Positions 46,201 through 59,780 are shown, numbered from the stretch's first letter. The stretch is DNA of 64,000 bases from Papaver somniferum (GCF_003573695.1 NC_039359.1:73913292-73977291); one strand, 5' to 3'. Numbers and translations are program-made. The notes: generated by a model not told the origin, from the letters alone.

Positions 46201-49200
46201 TATTTGATATACCTTGATATTGCTTGACTATGGACGGCTACAAAAGCTACATACATGATCGAGGATCCCTGTAAACAAACAATGATAATGGATCAGATAA
46301 AACCATATAAATTTCGGGAAGAAAAAAAATCTAGAAGAAAGAAGCACCGTCGAAACAACTCGGTTAGGCTTGTTCAAGAATGCTTTATACAGAGAACCAC
46401 CAAATAGATAAATTCCATAAAAAAATGTTTTGGAAATATAATATCAATTAACTATACCTTAAATATATTGAGTATCTTTTCAAATGGGTTTGGAATAGAA
46501 TCAATGTTTTCATTATTTTGGAAATTTTGGAGATGAATCTTATCATGAGAAATAATAATCAGTATATCATGCACATTTTTTAAGGTAAAAATATTCATTA
46601 ATCCTTTATTTATGGAATGAAATGTTACCTAAAATATTTATCTCGATTTTGAATAATTTTAACAAAAATATATTGAAACCCATTCATATTTTCTATTGCA
46701 TTTTTTGTACTGATATTTTCTCCTTCTGAACGTTTGCTTGATATTGTTTAACACGAATTTGTTTTGAAATTTTCTTCACGATTTTCTACTAATAATTTTG
46801 TATTTTGGCTATTTGGCAGGATCATCAGCTAATTTTTTCGTAGAAGGAAGTATACTTCAATCTACGGGTACGTATCCACAACTTTATATAATTTGATTTT
46901 AGAATTTATTGATTGATCTAAGTATGATTGATTTTTTTAATTTTTTATTAGTGGTTTGTAATTATAATTAAAATCAACTTAATCAAAAGAAGTGTAATTG
47001 GGCATTAGACATTGAACTTTTTTGTTTATTTATTTCTTATTTAATTATTTCGTGATTGATTTAAATTTTAGATGAACCGTGATGAACAATAATGTCGTGA
47101 TTTGATTTGCATATCTAGAATTATGGATTATTAGGATTAAATTAATTATTGCCGATTTTTCATTTTTGATAATTTTAAATTTTTATTAGATTTAGATATT
47201 TTAGGTAATATATTTCCTTGAATATCATTGGCCAAAAAAATATATTATGGGTCAAAAGATTCTCCTCAATTTCAATGTTAGATTAAATTAGGTGTAAATA
47301 TATTTTTGATGATTCTTTTACATTGTATATATAATTTGAGTACAAATTGCTAGCCTCACATTGAAAGTTAGGCAAAAAGCTTGAATTTTAGAAATCCTGG
47401 CCCCCTACCCATAGGAATTGAGGATTTTGAAATATTTTCCGCGGTTTTTTGGCGCACACGAAATGGGTGAGAAAACTTACATATAATATTCACGGACTTC
47501 AGGACTTTATTTTCAAACCCTAACTTCTGAGTTTCTCTTCCATCGCATCCTTTATATCCTCTACTTTTAATGCCGCAGGTGATAATACAGGATCGAGAAT
47601 CAAAAGTGCATCATAGAGGTTCCAGTATTCCTACCTTACCCTTTTGAATTATTTTTGTTTGTTTTGTTTGATTTTCAAAATAATCTTCGTGACTTTTAAT
47701 CGTGTCTTATAACCAGAACCGTGAAACATATTCATGACTAGAAACTGCGCTTGCTCCTTTTCTATTAATTAAATGGTTGTCTTTTGGAGCTGAAGCTCTA
47801 CCAGTTCGAATCATCAGGTGAGATTTGTTAATAATAATATCAGCAAGATAGACTCTTCTTTTTATTCTGTTTATATAATCATGAAAAAAAATACCTTAAT
47901 GATTTTATTTTCTGATTTACGGTTGTTGATTTTTGATTCGTTTCACTGTGTTTTACTTTTGTAGGTGAGGATCATTCTATGAACCAAATGGGAAGAAGGG
48001 TTTGATCCTTATCTATGTTCTGTTACTTTGCTATCGAATTAGGGTTTTTAATTAAATGGAGTTTTGGGCTCTTGGAATGGTTTCTGGTTATTGATTTTTT
48101 TTAGATGTCATTGTGTCTTAATTTTTCAGGAGAGGATTAATCTCTAAATCAAGGTCTTAGAAAGGTGGTTGTGAAAGAGGTAGATCCCTGAATAATTATC
48201 AGGACAGACCATCAAAACAAAACAAAAAAAGGTGAATAACAATTAAGGGACATAGATGGTTTATATATTAAAAATATGCATGCATTATTCCTTGGGCACT
48301 TGATTTTATCGAAAACAAAATGGAATTTCAAACAGATCCAAATTATGGTCAAGGAGGTGGGCAGGGACAACGGAAACAATTTCAAGGTCTTACACAAGCT
48401 TACAAAGAAAAGTTACATAAACATTATGGTTTCAAGGAGTAATGCAGGCAATAGAGCTGAAGATGAGGCCATAGAAGCAAAGCGAGAAAGGGAAAAACAT
48501 TTTCTTCTAAGTAATAACCACCTGCTAGAAAGCGAGAAAGAGCAAGAAAGCGAGAAACAGTCCTGCAGTACCTTCTTGGCTCTCTTGCATTGTACCTGTT
48601 TGAAACCACATGCTGTCCTGTAGTACTAAGTACAAAACTGAAAGCCCGAATTACGTCTCTTTTATTCGTTATGGAATACAAAGTTTGCAGAGAAAGAAAT
48701 GAACTGGTGTACTAAGAAAGCCACCAGTCGTCTCAAGCGCTAAAGTATGTAAAAATTCTTAAATAATTATCTTCTAATATTTTGTATTCAAGTAATTTCT
48801 TTTGTTTGTGATTTGTTAATTTTCTCTTTTGTGTTTTGCTTGCAGTTTGCAAGGTTGTTCTCTAATGTCCAACCAGAAATTTGTAGAAGCTTCGAAGATA
48901 GTTTAGCCATGGTAGTAACTATTTTGTTGAATCTAAGTCATTTGTTTGAATAATAGCTGATTTGAAGTAGTTGTGCAGGCTTGGTACCAGCGGGCTGACT
49001 GTTTGTATTACCGGCAATAAGCATATCTCTATCTCTTTTAATTAATATATATCTGCCTGAATTTTTGATTTGTGAATACTTGGTGCTCAAGGAAGGTTTA
49101 TGAATGCCCATGCCTATATTTTTTTTTTCTTTCTATCATCATTGGATTATAAATTTTGTTAACTTTCTTATGTTTCGAAATTGATGGACCAAGGTATCAT

Positions 49201-51462
49201 CGCTGGATAGTCTACTTGCTCTGAACACTGTGCAATAGTCATATTGTTCTCATCAGCTAACTTGGCGCTCATTATCCCGTTACACCGTTTTGTATGTTTA
49301 ATAAACACACATTACTAATAGCCCTTCGCCCAATCTTTTTCTAACATGATAAATTTCTCCTTTTATGCATGATATTAGTCAGCTATCTTTGGAGAAATAG
49401 TGGCATAATGACGCCTCCAGTAACGGATTAAATCTTGAATCCCTGATGTTGTCTTTGCCCTGACAGCTCAGGCTCCATTAATTATGTATTTCTCCATGTT
49501 AACAGCCTCTGTCTATGATTTAGTTTTTCAGGACATCGCTTTTGATAATTCCAATTGAAGGTATTTCTGATCATTATTAACAATCTCTACATATATTTAT
49601 TTAAGCTACTTCCCAAGGGTTATGTTTTGTTTTCATATGTTGTAATGTGGGTACGAATAAATATGATTTTTTAAAGTATGTTGCTGCAATATGAATCTCA
49701 GTTGGACATTAAATTGTTGTTTTTCAAGCAAAACGGTTTCAGGGACGTATGGATTCTAAGTTGGATAAAGTAAGAAGTAAAGTATCAGTTTCATTTATTT
49801 GTGATCGACTTTATGAATACTTTTTTGCGCCCACAGGTAGGCCTACTTTTAGTTGATGCGTTTCTATTTGCTTAATTTTAAGTCCTCATTATACTGAAAT
49901 CTCCAAGGGTCTTTAATTCATGCTTGCAAAGCAAACAAGGGTTATTAAGATCCAGGTAATGATTAAATTAATTTTCCAAAATTTGGATGTATAAATACCT
50001 ACAAGTTATTACAGTACGAGACATCATTAAAGGATCATAGAAATAGAAGGACAAAAAACGGTTGGCTTTTTTTTTTCCGCTCAGATGGAATGATGTGGCA
50101 TAGACATTGAGCCTCATGAAATTTTGGTTTAGGTAAGCTTATACCATGCGAGATGAGCTAGGTCATGAGCGACTTTTCCCTGTAAAATGAACTTCTCTTC
50201 TCATGCTTCACAAATAAATTGATTAAAGGGACAAATTCGTCGCTTTATCCAATGACGGAATACACCTCTATGTGGAGATTGCAGATAAGAGGTGATAATG
50301 GAGCTTCTTTCTTCTTTTTGTTTATTCACCGCTTCTCAAGTGACTCATTTTTTGGTGTATAATATAAAATGAGTTTTAGAGAAAATTGGTGGCTACATTG
50401 GTAAGGGTTTCCACGAAGACTTTTACACTGCTCTCATTTGTGGGCTTAGAGAATAAGGTGTACTTGAAGTAAATACACGTACAAGGGTCTATAATTGGGA
50501 TAATTTATTGTGGTTCAATACTTGGTTTCGATACTAATGTCTAATTGTTGCGGTTCTTTCTTCTCTATTGTTGCACAATATTTGCTTCCTATGACGACTT
50601 ATTTCTTAATTTTTATTTTTGTTGTCAGGTTATGGAGAAGCAGAGTAGAAGCAGAGATCATCTTCATTCGGTGGTAGAACAAGATTATTTTTTAGCCTAT
50701 TTCAGAACTCATATCACCTTCTCACCTCCCAATGCAATTTGTTATCTCTAATGATTTTTATTTTTTTGGGGTATGAAAAAGAGCATGAATTTGTGGATCT
50801 ATTGAATGCTATTGTTTTATGCAACTTTATCAGATGGGTAGTGTTTTCCTGTGTTTCAAGTAAATGTAAAATTTATATGTGAAAGTAGATAATGAAGTTA
50901 AAATTGCAAATCTCAAAACAGCCAATGAACTTGAATACATTGGAGTCCCTGAGAAGCATATGATAAGATTATCACTTTTAGGCTTTAGCACTAGCAATAC
51001 AGTGGTAAGTCGCTTCAAGTCTCTCTCTTTTTCTCTTTTTCTTTGATCCCGGTAAATTGGTTTGTAAATTATGTGTTCATTCACTGGAGATAGGTATGTT
51101 TCGCATCCAAATCTCACAAGCATTTTGAAGAAAGTCTTGGGTACTATCATGTTTTGGGATAGCCAGATATATAAGCCCCAATGATAGATACTTAATCCCG
51201 TGCAACACACGGGCAAGATACTAGTTTATTTAGTAATTGAATAATATTTTGCGAAAATTTTCTTTTTTTGATAATAACTTCTTATAAATGTGTATTTCCG
51301 GAAAATATATTATAGGATAAAAAAATATTTTCTTAGATTTCTTTTTTGATACTATTTAAAATTACCAAAATAAATAAAATGATGGGCCAGAATTAACCAT
51401 AGCGCTGGAAAAAACTCTATTTTTATATAGAGAATTTTAAATCAGGCGACTAGCACAATAGC
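43203..51462. other. 8 kb AT-rich region without a recognisable coding gene
   Basis: No open frame here has a domain that I recognise. Many intron-border-like signals occur. On the minus strand there are possible short exons at about 46204-46270 and 45200-45230. On the plus strand there are exon-like pieces after CAG acceptors near 46820, 47966, 48130, 48847, 48984 and 50631. Two of those (47966 GTGAGGATCATTCTATGAAC, 48130 GAGAGGATTAATCTCTAAAT) resemble each other. This could be non-coding transcripts or decayed captured gene pieces. A Helitron-like 3' end lies at 51197-51224, and a weaker mirror-image one at 43407-43428. Confidence 0.4.
51197..51224 (+). mobile_element. Helitron-like 3' terminus
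   Basis: A short stem CCCGTG-CAACA-CACGGG (51197-51213) is followed seven bases later by CTAG and then T. This is the standard Helitron 3' layout (hairpin, then CTRR at an A/T target). The 5' end (TC after A) was not found, so the element's extent is unknown. Confidence 0.5.
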
Positions 51463-52478
51463 GTGCAATTGAGAAAACTCTATGCCTTTGGTGATATAAT
51501 TTTTTCTAGGGACGACACATTTGTACCTCTGATTTTGGAATGGGCCGTAAAGGACTTCGATACATGCAGCAAGCTTCATAGTGGATATGCTTGCGGAAAA
51601 AATACCGATTGCTTTAAATTTCATATTAGCCCTGGTTACCGCTGCAAATGTTCAAAAGGCTATCAAGGAAATCCTTATCTTCAACATGGGTGCCAAGGTA
51701 TGTATAGATTAAAATTTGAGATATGCTAGCAAGGGTGCTGTGTTGCTGGGTGCAACTTGCAAGTGTTTTTACAAGTGTAATTTTTACACAGATATCGATG
51801 AATGCAAAGAACCACACAAGTGCGGAAGTGAAGCTCTTTGCATCAACACACCGGGGAGTTATAAGTGTAGTTGCTCGCCTGGTGAGAAATTGGGAATCAG
51901 CAATCTGGGTTATCATTGTACGGCTGACAAACCAGTTGCTGCACTTGTGGCATCAGGTATCTACTATACATGTACAAAAGTAATTTTTGTGATGATATTT
52001 TCTTTCGTTTATCTATCGATCGTGTGGCCCATACTTTGACATAATTAATTTGCAGGTATTGGCGCAACTATAATTGTGATACTTATGCTTGGGATTGGTT
52101 ACTGGTTATACAAAAGATTTGAGAAGAGAAAGCAAATGAAAGTGAAGTAGAAGCACTTTGAGAGAAATGGTGGGTTGTTGCTAAAGCATAAGATCACTTC
52201 CAATGATGGTAAAGTTGAAAAGGCTGCTAAAATCTTTGTCACCGAAGAATTAGAGAAGACAACAGATAACTTCAACCCAAGTAGAATCATTGGAAAAGGA
52301 GGCTTTGGTACAGTCTACAAAGGCATGTTATCGGGTGGTGAAATAGTAGCTATTAAGAAATCTACTTTGGTGGATGAAAACCAAGTCGGCCAGTTCATCA
52401 ACGAAGTTGTCATCCTCTCACAAATTAATCACAGGCACATTGTAAAATTACTTGGTTGTTGTTTGGAAACTCAAGTTC

Positions 52479-55400
52479 CACTACAAGAAAAACCATCTTA
52501 ACCAACTAGTCAATTTAAGTTGCAAAAGCCCATTTCAAGTCGCTCTAAACATTATAGCAACTTAAAGTGGCACTCGCTCCCTAGTCGCAAGAGGTGGGAT
52601 TTGTAGAGACTTAGAGCAGCTAGGCAATCGCTCTAGATATGTTTCAACTTCAATAGAGCGGCTAAGAAATGTTATAGCTTTAAATGTATTCCGACTAAAC
52701 TGGAACGAGTAAAAATTTCAGTCTATACATGGATAAAACCGCTAAACTTCGGGAAGTCGGTCTTTCTTTGAAGTCCGCCGTATCGACTTTCAGCAACTTG
52801 TCTGAAATTAGCTGGTCAAACTCTTCCGACGTATATTCCGGTATTGAATGTTTCACCGTGATTTTAAATAAAAATTCTATAATCATAATTATATTGAAAA
52901 TAAATATGAACCAAAAGTAATAAAAAAAATTAACTTTTATTGTATCCGATTCAATTTACAACATCAATTCTTAAATAAAGAATTGCAATCTCAATTATTC
53001 TGATCAAAAAAATTACACATCAATTCTCAAATAAAGAAATACAATCTCCCTTCTTTTAAGAAAAAAGAAAGAAAAGAAATACAGATATAATCTGAAGAAT
53101 AACAACTACTTCAACTTTGAAGAACACGTTAGTTTTTTTTCTGAATCACACACCAAGAAAAATAGATCTCATTATGAAAATCCCTTGCGTTGGTTTTGAT
53201 AATTGACTCTAAGCAAAGATTTGGTTGCTCTTTCCTGTACCAAATTTCAGACCTTTGCCTCTGTAGACTTTAACCTGAGTCGAGATAATTATTCATGAAA
53301 CAAGTACCCAGCATCATCTATTCTCAATAAAGGGGCTTTGTAGGTGGTGATAAAACTGATGTAAAATCCATCAGCACTTCCTCAAGTTGAATCTCCACTC
53401 AAGCATAACTCACAATGATTTGAGGAGAAGAAGCAGATCCTATTATTAAAAAAATCACCTAAATCAGAAATTTCCATTACAAATAAATATCATAAAAACC
53501 ACTAAATTGAAACAAAAAAGTAAAGCATATAGAATAAATTAGTCAAGCACCGTATGAATTAAGGTGAAAACCAAACCCACCTCTGATTTGTCAATATGTC
53601 ATGTTCCATCTTTATGATGATGAACTAGTAAAAACCATAGTTAAGAAACACAAATTCTTGGATCTAATCAAAAGAGATAGAGAAATGGTTGCGACCGTCA
53701 ACTAAAATACAGGGTGAAGAAGAAGATTGAGAGATACAGGGGAAATGAAAAAATTGGTAGTGGTGGAGGCGGAGGCAAAGGCAGAGGCGATAAAGAAAGA
53801 TTTAGGGTTATTGGGAGTTTTATAAGAGAGATAAGAAAATTGAGGTTTTCTGGCCGTCGGATCATTCCTAATCTCGAGAAATCCAAGTAATAATCTTGGT
53901 TGCCGTAGACTGTAGTAAATGTATTTTATGTTTGATGCTATAGAACTTTGAATTTTTGACTCGTCGAGATAAAGAGAAGTCAACTACGTTTGCCCACCAT
54001 AATCTGAGCCGTTAACTCATAATCGTGTGGTCAAAAAAAAGAGCACGCATATTACGTGGTTGTCTTCTTGGGAACATTATTTTTTATTTTTTTCCCGTTA
54101 ACAAACACGCATGTTCAGTTTGGTCCACAATTATTTGAAAATATAAAATGGACAAAAATAATTTTTCACAGATGTTACCTTCTTAAACATGCCCGCTTAC
54201 CAAAACATATTTAGAATTTTTCTCTTTCGTTTTTTTTCTTTAAGAGGAAAAGGGCTAAATTGATTAAGAAATAACAATCATCAAAACGATAGATGCTAAC
54301 TGTACATAAAAGAAAAAATCAGCTGCGACCAATAAAATATTCCCGATTACATATATATTAGAGTACCCAAAGTGTGATCCCCAAAGATCTTAAAATGAAT
54401 AGACCGATTAAACATTGTACACTTTACAGAGAAAATAAGTAGCGTCATACTTCATTTTTTGTTAACTTGCAATTATGTTCCCTCAAAATCTGTATGCATA
54501 CGGCATAAATGTTCTTATGGTAAATCCGTATATGAGTTTTCCGTTTGAGTTAATGTCCGTCGGATTATCTCTAGTTCTCGCCTAGAAGAGAGATCCCATG
54601 AACATATTTGTGGTCGTTGGACGGAGTGTAATCCATGTGATTCTTGTATTTTCTCGAAAATCATAAATTTATTCTACATTAGACGATCGCTTTCACGAAA
54701 TTTTGATAGAATCTGAGGGTAATATAATCGTCTGATCTCTAATTAGTCGAATTATCTATATTGAAATCCTAAATCTAGCAATAAATAATAAATCTTCTTT
54801 GTTTCATATTCCTTTAATCGGAATGTATATCGGAGGTCGATATCTATCAGGGTGAACCAAAATATGCCTCACCAATTAGGTTTTTCGGGAACATTTATAC
54901 GAAAACACTAAATCTATCGATCTAACAATGTGAACCAAAATATGCTTGTCCGGTCTTTGATTAGTTGGAATATTTATACGAAAACTTTTAAATTCAGCAA
55001 TGAACCACAAAATCTGCTTTAACTAGTCAGAATCTTCTTTAACTAGATTCTTTCCTTTTTAGTTCTTCTTAGTTCCTAATTTCATTTTGTACCCACATTA
55101 AAACATAAACATTCCATATCGACCTAACACAAATTCAACTGTTATATGTCAACTAGATTTTCCTATAGGGATATATAAGAGAATCTAAGTTCGGTCGGAG
55201 CTTCCAAATTTTAAGCTGACACTTAGTGTTCTTGTAAAACCTCATGCGGTCTCAAGGGCACGTCCCTTGCTCAGATGCCATTGATATATTATGTAGCTCG
55301 CTTTTAATTTATCCTCCCCGTGACTATTAGAGGAATTTAATTCGTTGATGAAAATTAAATTTGGTAATTCTAAGTATCAGTTTTTCATGGTAGGTCCTTT

Positions 55401-57006
55401 TCAAAAATCTCTCCAACATCATTTTTTTTTAAAAGAAGATCAAACTTAGTTTTTAAAAATATTCTTCTGCAAATCTGAATAAAAAAATTCACATCGTAGA
55501 CCGGTTATATCAGCGTTAATTGTACAATGATTAAACCGGAAAGTGTGTTTATCTACCATTTCTTTATTGTAAAAATACAAATGTTAATTTGAATGAGGTA
55601 ATAACAATCAACATACAAATCCGGTCCAGTTTGTTGACCAAAATTTCCTTTTTCCTATAACATTCACTTCAATTTATTTTTCCACGCAACTTTTTTTGCT
55701 TTTTGATTTTAATTCAATTTCAGCTTCCCCCATATTCAAAATGTTATGTTGTCTTAAATTTTATACATAAGATTAAGCTCGACTCTGATAATCGATGAAC
55801 TTACCGCAGTAAATAATAAAAATTGAATTTATTAACCATCATAAATTTTTACTAGCTACGCCCAATGTAGCCGATCTCGGATTCCGGTTTGTCTCGGTCC
55901 CGAGCGAGACACTGTACAACATTGTCTCGGGGAGATTCCGTTTCCAAATCTCGGTGTAATCTCGGTACAACTCCAAAGAAGGAAATTTTTTAAAACAGAA
56001 TCATTGGTTCCATTGTTCTCGAAATGTTCTAATATCCGAAATTCCGGCCAAGATACCCGGAATTGTCGATTCCTTTCTGTTTCGGCGAAATCTTGTGTTT
56101 CGTTTTATGGTGATCCGAAATTCGCCGGAATTCCGGCCGAGATGCCCGAAATTGATAATCATTTAGATTAATAAATTCTTTTGATATTAACATGTGTTAG
56201 GGACGGACGTCGGTCAGACGGACATGTAAATACTCACAGCCTAACTCACACAATCTAACATTTGCGATCCGCATGGTATATGATCTGCTAATAGAAAGCT
56301 AGGGCCTTTAGATCGGACGACTTATAGGCAAACACAAAAGTTCACACGGATAATTACCTTATCCAACGGAGGAAAAATCGGAGCCTAATCACACAATCTA
56401 TCATTTAGGATCCGCATGAAATGTAATTGGCCAATAGAGAGCTAGAATCTTAAATCGGACGCATGTGCTTGCAAACACAAAATTCACACGGATAACTATC
56501 TTATCCAACGGTGGAAAAGTTGCCGCGACACAGATTACATTGGAGTATTGGTCCCGTCAAACCCATCCCTATTACGTTTCTCATTTAGCTGTTTTTAACT
56601 AATTTATGCTGGCATGATTTTATTGGGTAGGGAGGAAATTGGTTAACTGATGCAAACCGTCAGATATATATCTCTCAAACTTGGATTAAAATTATTCTCA
56701 ATGTGGTGGGGGTGGCCAGATTTCGTCGCTGAGACTGGTTATACCAACCTAAGATATTTTGAATCGCTGGCCCATGGTAGCTCTAAGTTAATAGCTATTA
56801 ACCTACTATAGTAGTTGCTCTACATTACTTGGAAAAACTGTTGTAGCAGCAAACAACTTACTTTAATCGCTAAAAATTAATGGATATAGTTATAGAGCAA
56901 CTAGTATGTAAGGCAGTCGCAAGTTTAACTGCTCAACTGTTGGAGGGACCAAAATACTGGGCAGTTGGAAATTTTTTGGTCGCTTAAGCAAGGTTTTCTT
57001 GTAGTG
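52479..57006. mobile_element. non-autonomous CACTA (En/Spm) transposon, 4,528 bp
   Basis: The left end CACTACAAGAAAAACCATCT and the right end, reversed, CACTACAAGAAAACCTTGCT form the terminal inverted repeat. A 3 bp TTC duplication flanks both sides (52476-52478 and 57007-57009). These are the diagnostic features of CACTA elements. Subterminal repeats of the type TCGCTCTA, AGAGC(A/G) and TTGCTCTA occur in the first 250 and last 250 bp. No transposase frame is present; short frames at 53698-53983 are low-complexity. The element lies in the kinase exon of the WAK-like gene. Removing it together with one TTC would rejoin the codons exactly. Confidence 0.92.
56245..56520. repeat. two-unit tandem repeat inside the CACTA element
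   Basis: Units of about 145 bp begin CACACAATCTA and share GATCCGCATG, GAGCTAG or AAGCTAG, AAATCGGACG, TTCACACGGATAA and TTATCCAACGG. The units start near 56247 and 56392 and have diverged moderately. Confidence 0.8.
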
Positions 57007-57662
57007 TTCCTTTGCTGGTCTATGAGTTTGTCCCGAACGGAACGCTCTCATACCATCTCCAGGTAGAGCAGGAAGATAGTGAATCATTGCTTTCATGGAA
57101 GGATCGTGTAAGGATTGCGTCAGAGATAGCAGGAGCGCTTGCGTATTTACACTCGGATGCCTCTGTGCCAATTTTTCACAGAGACATAAAGTCCAACAAT
57201 ATACTTTTGGATGAGAAGTACAAGGCTAAGGTCTCTGACTTTGGAATCTCCAGATCAATACCTATAGATAAAACCCACTTAACCACGCTCGTCCAAGGAA
57301 CATTTGGTTACTTAGACCCGGAATACTTTCACTCATGTCAGTTCACAGATAAAAGCGACGTCTACAGCTTTGGAGTAGTGCTTGTGGAACTCTTAACGGG
57401 AGAGCATGCAATTTCTCAAATCAGACACGAGGAAGAGAAGGGTTTAGCCTTATATTTCATTAAGTCAATGAAACAAAATCGCCTGTCTGAGACATTGGAT
57501 GCCCGCGTTCTCAATGAAGGAGAAACAGATGATGTTTTCCTGGTGGCGAAACTCGCAAAAAGATGCTTGAAATATGTTGGAAAGAAAAGGCCGACCATGA
57601 AGGAAGTATCGCTTAGTTTGGGTGCATTACATGAGAAACTTTCAAGAGATCCCTTGCACTGA

Positions 57663-58687
57663 AGAATAATTGTAACTTTAATAAACTGAAAGGGTGGTCT
57701 AAGAAGCTCTGCGATGCTTTATGGAGGTCAGAAAGGCTCCATGCAGTTGTAATGGATCATTTATCTAACTGCCATACAAATATACAATGGCTTGTCAAAG
57801 TTTTTTATGGTGTGAAAATGGTAAAGAAAGGGGTTTACCGGCTGCATTTGGTTTCTTTTGTTAAGAATTTTTTTTTTTTTTTTTTGAGTATTTTTGGCCT
57901 CTTTGATCACAAGAAATTGACACTACACTTCTTCCATTTTACACAGCTTCATAAAATAGAGAACCACAAGGAATGTAGTTCATCATGAAAAGTAGAAAAT
58001 ACCAAATCCAAGACCTCAACCCAATTTATTGTGTATTTCTGTTATTATCTTCAATGTAATCAAATCGAGACAATTTTAGGATGCCTTTTTAAGTTTTTTC
58101 GAATCAGGCGACTAGTGCAAGAGCATGTGACTGAGACAAATATTCTCAAAATAATGCACAAGTCTAATGTTCTGAAAACCGGCCAGGATGTTGAACCAGT
58201 AAAGTTACTGGGAAAATTATAGATAGCAATCCAAAATATAAAAATCAAAACAATAACTAAAGTACTAAAGTAGTAACTAGCTGAGCAACGTAGCTTCTAA
58301 GTTCAACCATTGAGTTTTAACTTCTAAAAATGAGAAAGATCAAAGAGGAAAATCGTTTCTTGAGTTTTAATTTCTAAAAACGAGGACGATCAACGAGGAA
58401 AATCGTTTAAATTGAAATTGTTATCTTCATGTGATGGTTGTGAATCAGATGAAGCCATTTAACAATTACTTACTGCAATGCAAATCACATGCATGTATAG
58501 GTACAACGATTAAGTACTATCCTACAAGAAAATGTTAAGTGGATGCAGTTTTAAGTTTTAACAGAGTCACTTTTTCACAGACATCACAATCATGTCCATT
58601 ACTGCTTAATTGATAAACCTACGATCAAAAGTACAAACTACATAGCAACTTTGTTTATTAATTACAAATTGCAATCAATATTACATA
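57663..58687. other. 3' flank of the WAK-like gene
   Basis: No gene is visible. A poly-T run lies at 57870-57886. 58103-58138 (ATCAGGCGACTAG ... GCATGTGACTGAG) is a diverged direct copy of 51440-51475 just before the kinase remnant. 58315-58410 contains two copies of TTGAGTTTTAA(C/T)TTCTAAAAA. Confidence 0.5.
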
Positions 58688-58998
58688 CCACCTCCATTTC
58701 TAAAAAATAGGCTTATTTGATTTTCACAAGAATCAAGAAAACTAATCATTGGAGTCACTTTTCCACGTTTTTACTAATTTATCCTTTGTTCCCCACTCAT
58801 TGGTTATTAGAGAAAAAGGAGAGAGAAGCGATCCCCTTTTTATATTAGGAGAAAAAATAGAAAGAGAAATGGTCCTTCTATAGATATAATAATAAAATCA
58901 TAACATTTGACTTTTCACATATGGAAAAAACCTATTTTTTTTTGACATATCTAAAAAAATAAACCTGCCTATTTTTATATTTTTAGAAACCGAGGGAG
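58688..58998. mobile_element. Stowaway MITE, copy B (311 bp)
   Basis: It starts CCACCTCCATTTCTAAAAAA and ends TTTTTAGAAACCGAGGGAG, with TA on both sides. It matches copy A at 42896 in reverse orientation, including the CATATG-TGAAAAGTCAAATG internal block. Confidence 0.85.
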
Positions 58999-59000
58999 TA

Positions 59001-59770
59001 TAAATTACTACTCAAATGTTAGATCAAAGGATTCATAGCAAATTGGTACTACAAATAATGCTCAATTCATAAAATTACAATCAAAAAACGAGAAAACAAA
59101 TACACTTACCATCAAAAATGAAAACAGAACAGAAAGGGAAACAAAATAGATTAAAGACTACAATCATACGATATAAGAGATTCAGTTCACAATCACATAC
59201 CTTTAAAATTCAACGCAGCACGGCAGCAGAGGGATTCTTTAGTTTTTGATTTTAGGTTTAGCTTGATATTTATACCAAAAGCCAGCTAGGGAAGGAAATC
59301 TTCTTTGGGTAAAAAATCTCAGTCTTTGGTAACCATATTCCATGAAATTAGGGAAGGAAATCTTCAATTCCCTTCACTTTCGCCGAGAAGATTGAAGATT
59401 CAGAAGAAATGGAGGAAAAAATAGAATAGCTTTAAGAAATTTAGGTTTTCTATTCATCTATATCGACCCATTGAAACGTCGTGGATCGTCTGGACCAGTG
59501 AATCACGGGTTAACCCGGCCGGGTCACTGGTTTACACAAAAGAGGTCGTTGTTTTTCAGTAAATTTACTGGGCCAATGAAGAACCAGCCTGAAAAGGTGA
59601 TTGGGTCACCGTTTTGGTGGGCTGACCGGCCGGGCCGGGCTGGTTTTCTAAACATCCACAAGATAGTTGGTGGTGTGGGCCTTATTGTGAGGCCCGGTCC
59701 ATTACTGTCTTTGCAAGAAAAATCCGAAATTGGTCGGGACTTAAAAGGCGTATAGCAATTATTATCGTAC
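59001..59770. other. intergenic and distal promoter of F-box copy 3
   Basis: A GC-rich stretch at 59480-59640 holds repeated CCGGCCGGG and GGGTCAC words and may be a transposon end. 59665-59745 is the counterpart of 29190-29277 upstream of F-box copy 2. Confidence 0.5.
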
Positions 59771-59780
59771 GCTATAAAAG
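59771..59780 (+). promoter_or_regulatory. TATA box of F-box copy 3
   Basis: GCTATAAAAG lies 110 bp before the ATG, in sequence conserved with copy 2. It is a canonical plant TATA box. Confidence 0.65.

Larger units (their letters stand above)
51463..57662 (+). pseudogene. wall-associated-kinase-like receptor kinase split by a CACTA element
   Basis: Recognisable exons are about 51463-51697, 51792-51956 and 52056-52478, the last continuing at 57010-57662 after the transposon. Products in order: the end of a GUB_WAK-type ectodomain (FVPLILEWAVKDF, GYRCKCSKGYQGNPYLQHGC), an EGF-Ca repeat (DIDECKEPHKCGSEALC), a transmembrane helix (IGATIIVILMLGIGYWLY) and a Ser/Thr kinase ([34 protein letters not shown]). 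WAK-like kinases sense cell-wall pectin fragments at the plasma membrane. Defects: the signal peptide and most of the ectodomain are missing, there is an in-frame TAG at 52148-52150 before the kinase, and a 4.5 kb insertion lies after GCCLETQV. Outside the insertion the kinase frame is continuous. Confidence 0.88.

Noticed and set aside
48276..48623. 115-codon open frame with a charged middle
   Set aside because: No domain, low-complexity Glu/Lys content, and it crosses possible intron signals.
43203..51224. Calling the whole region one Helitron
   Set aside because: Only a 3' end is convincing; the left candidate is also a 3'-type end and no 5' terminus was found.
53698..53983. Pro/Leu-rich open frames in the CACTA element
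   Set aside because: Low-complexity sequence without any transposase feature.
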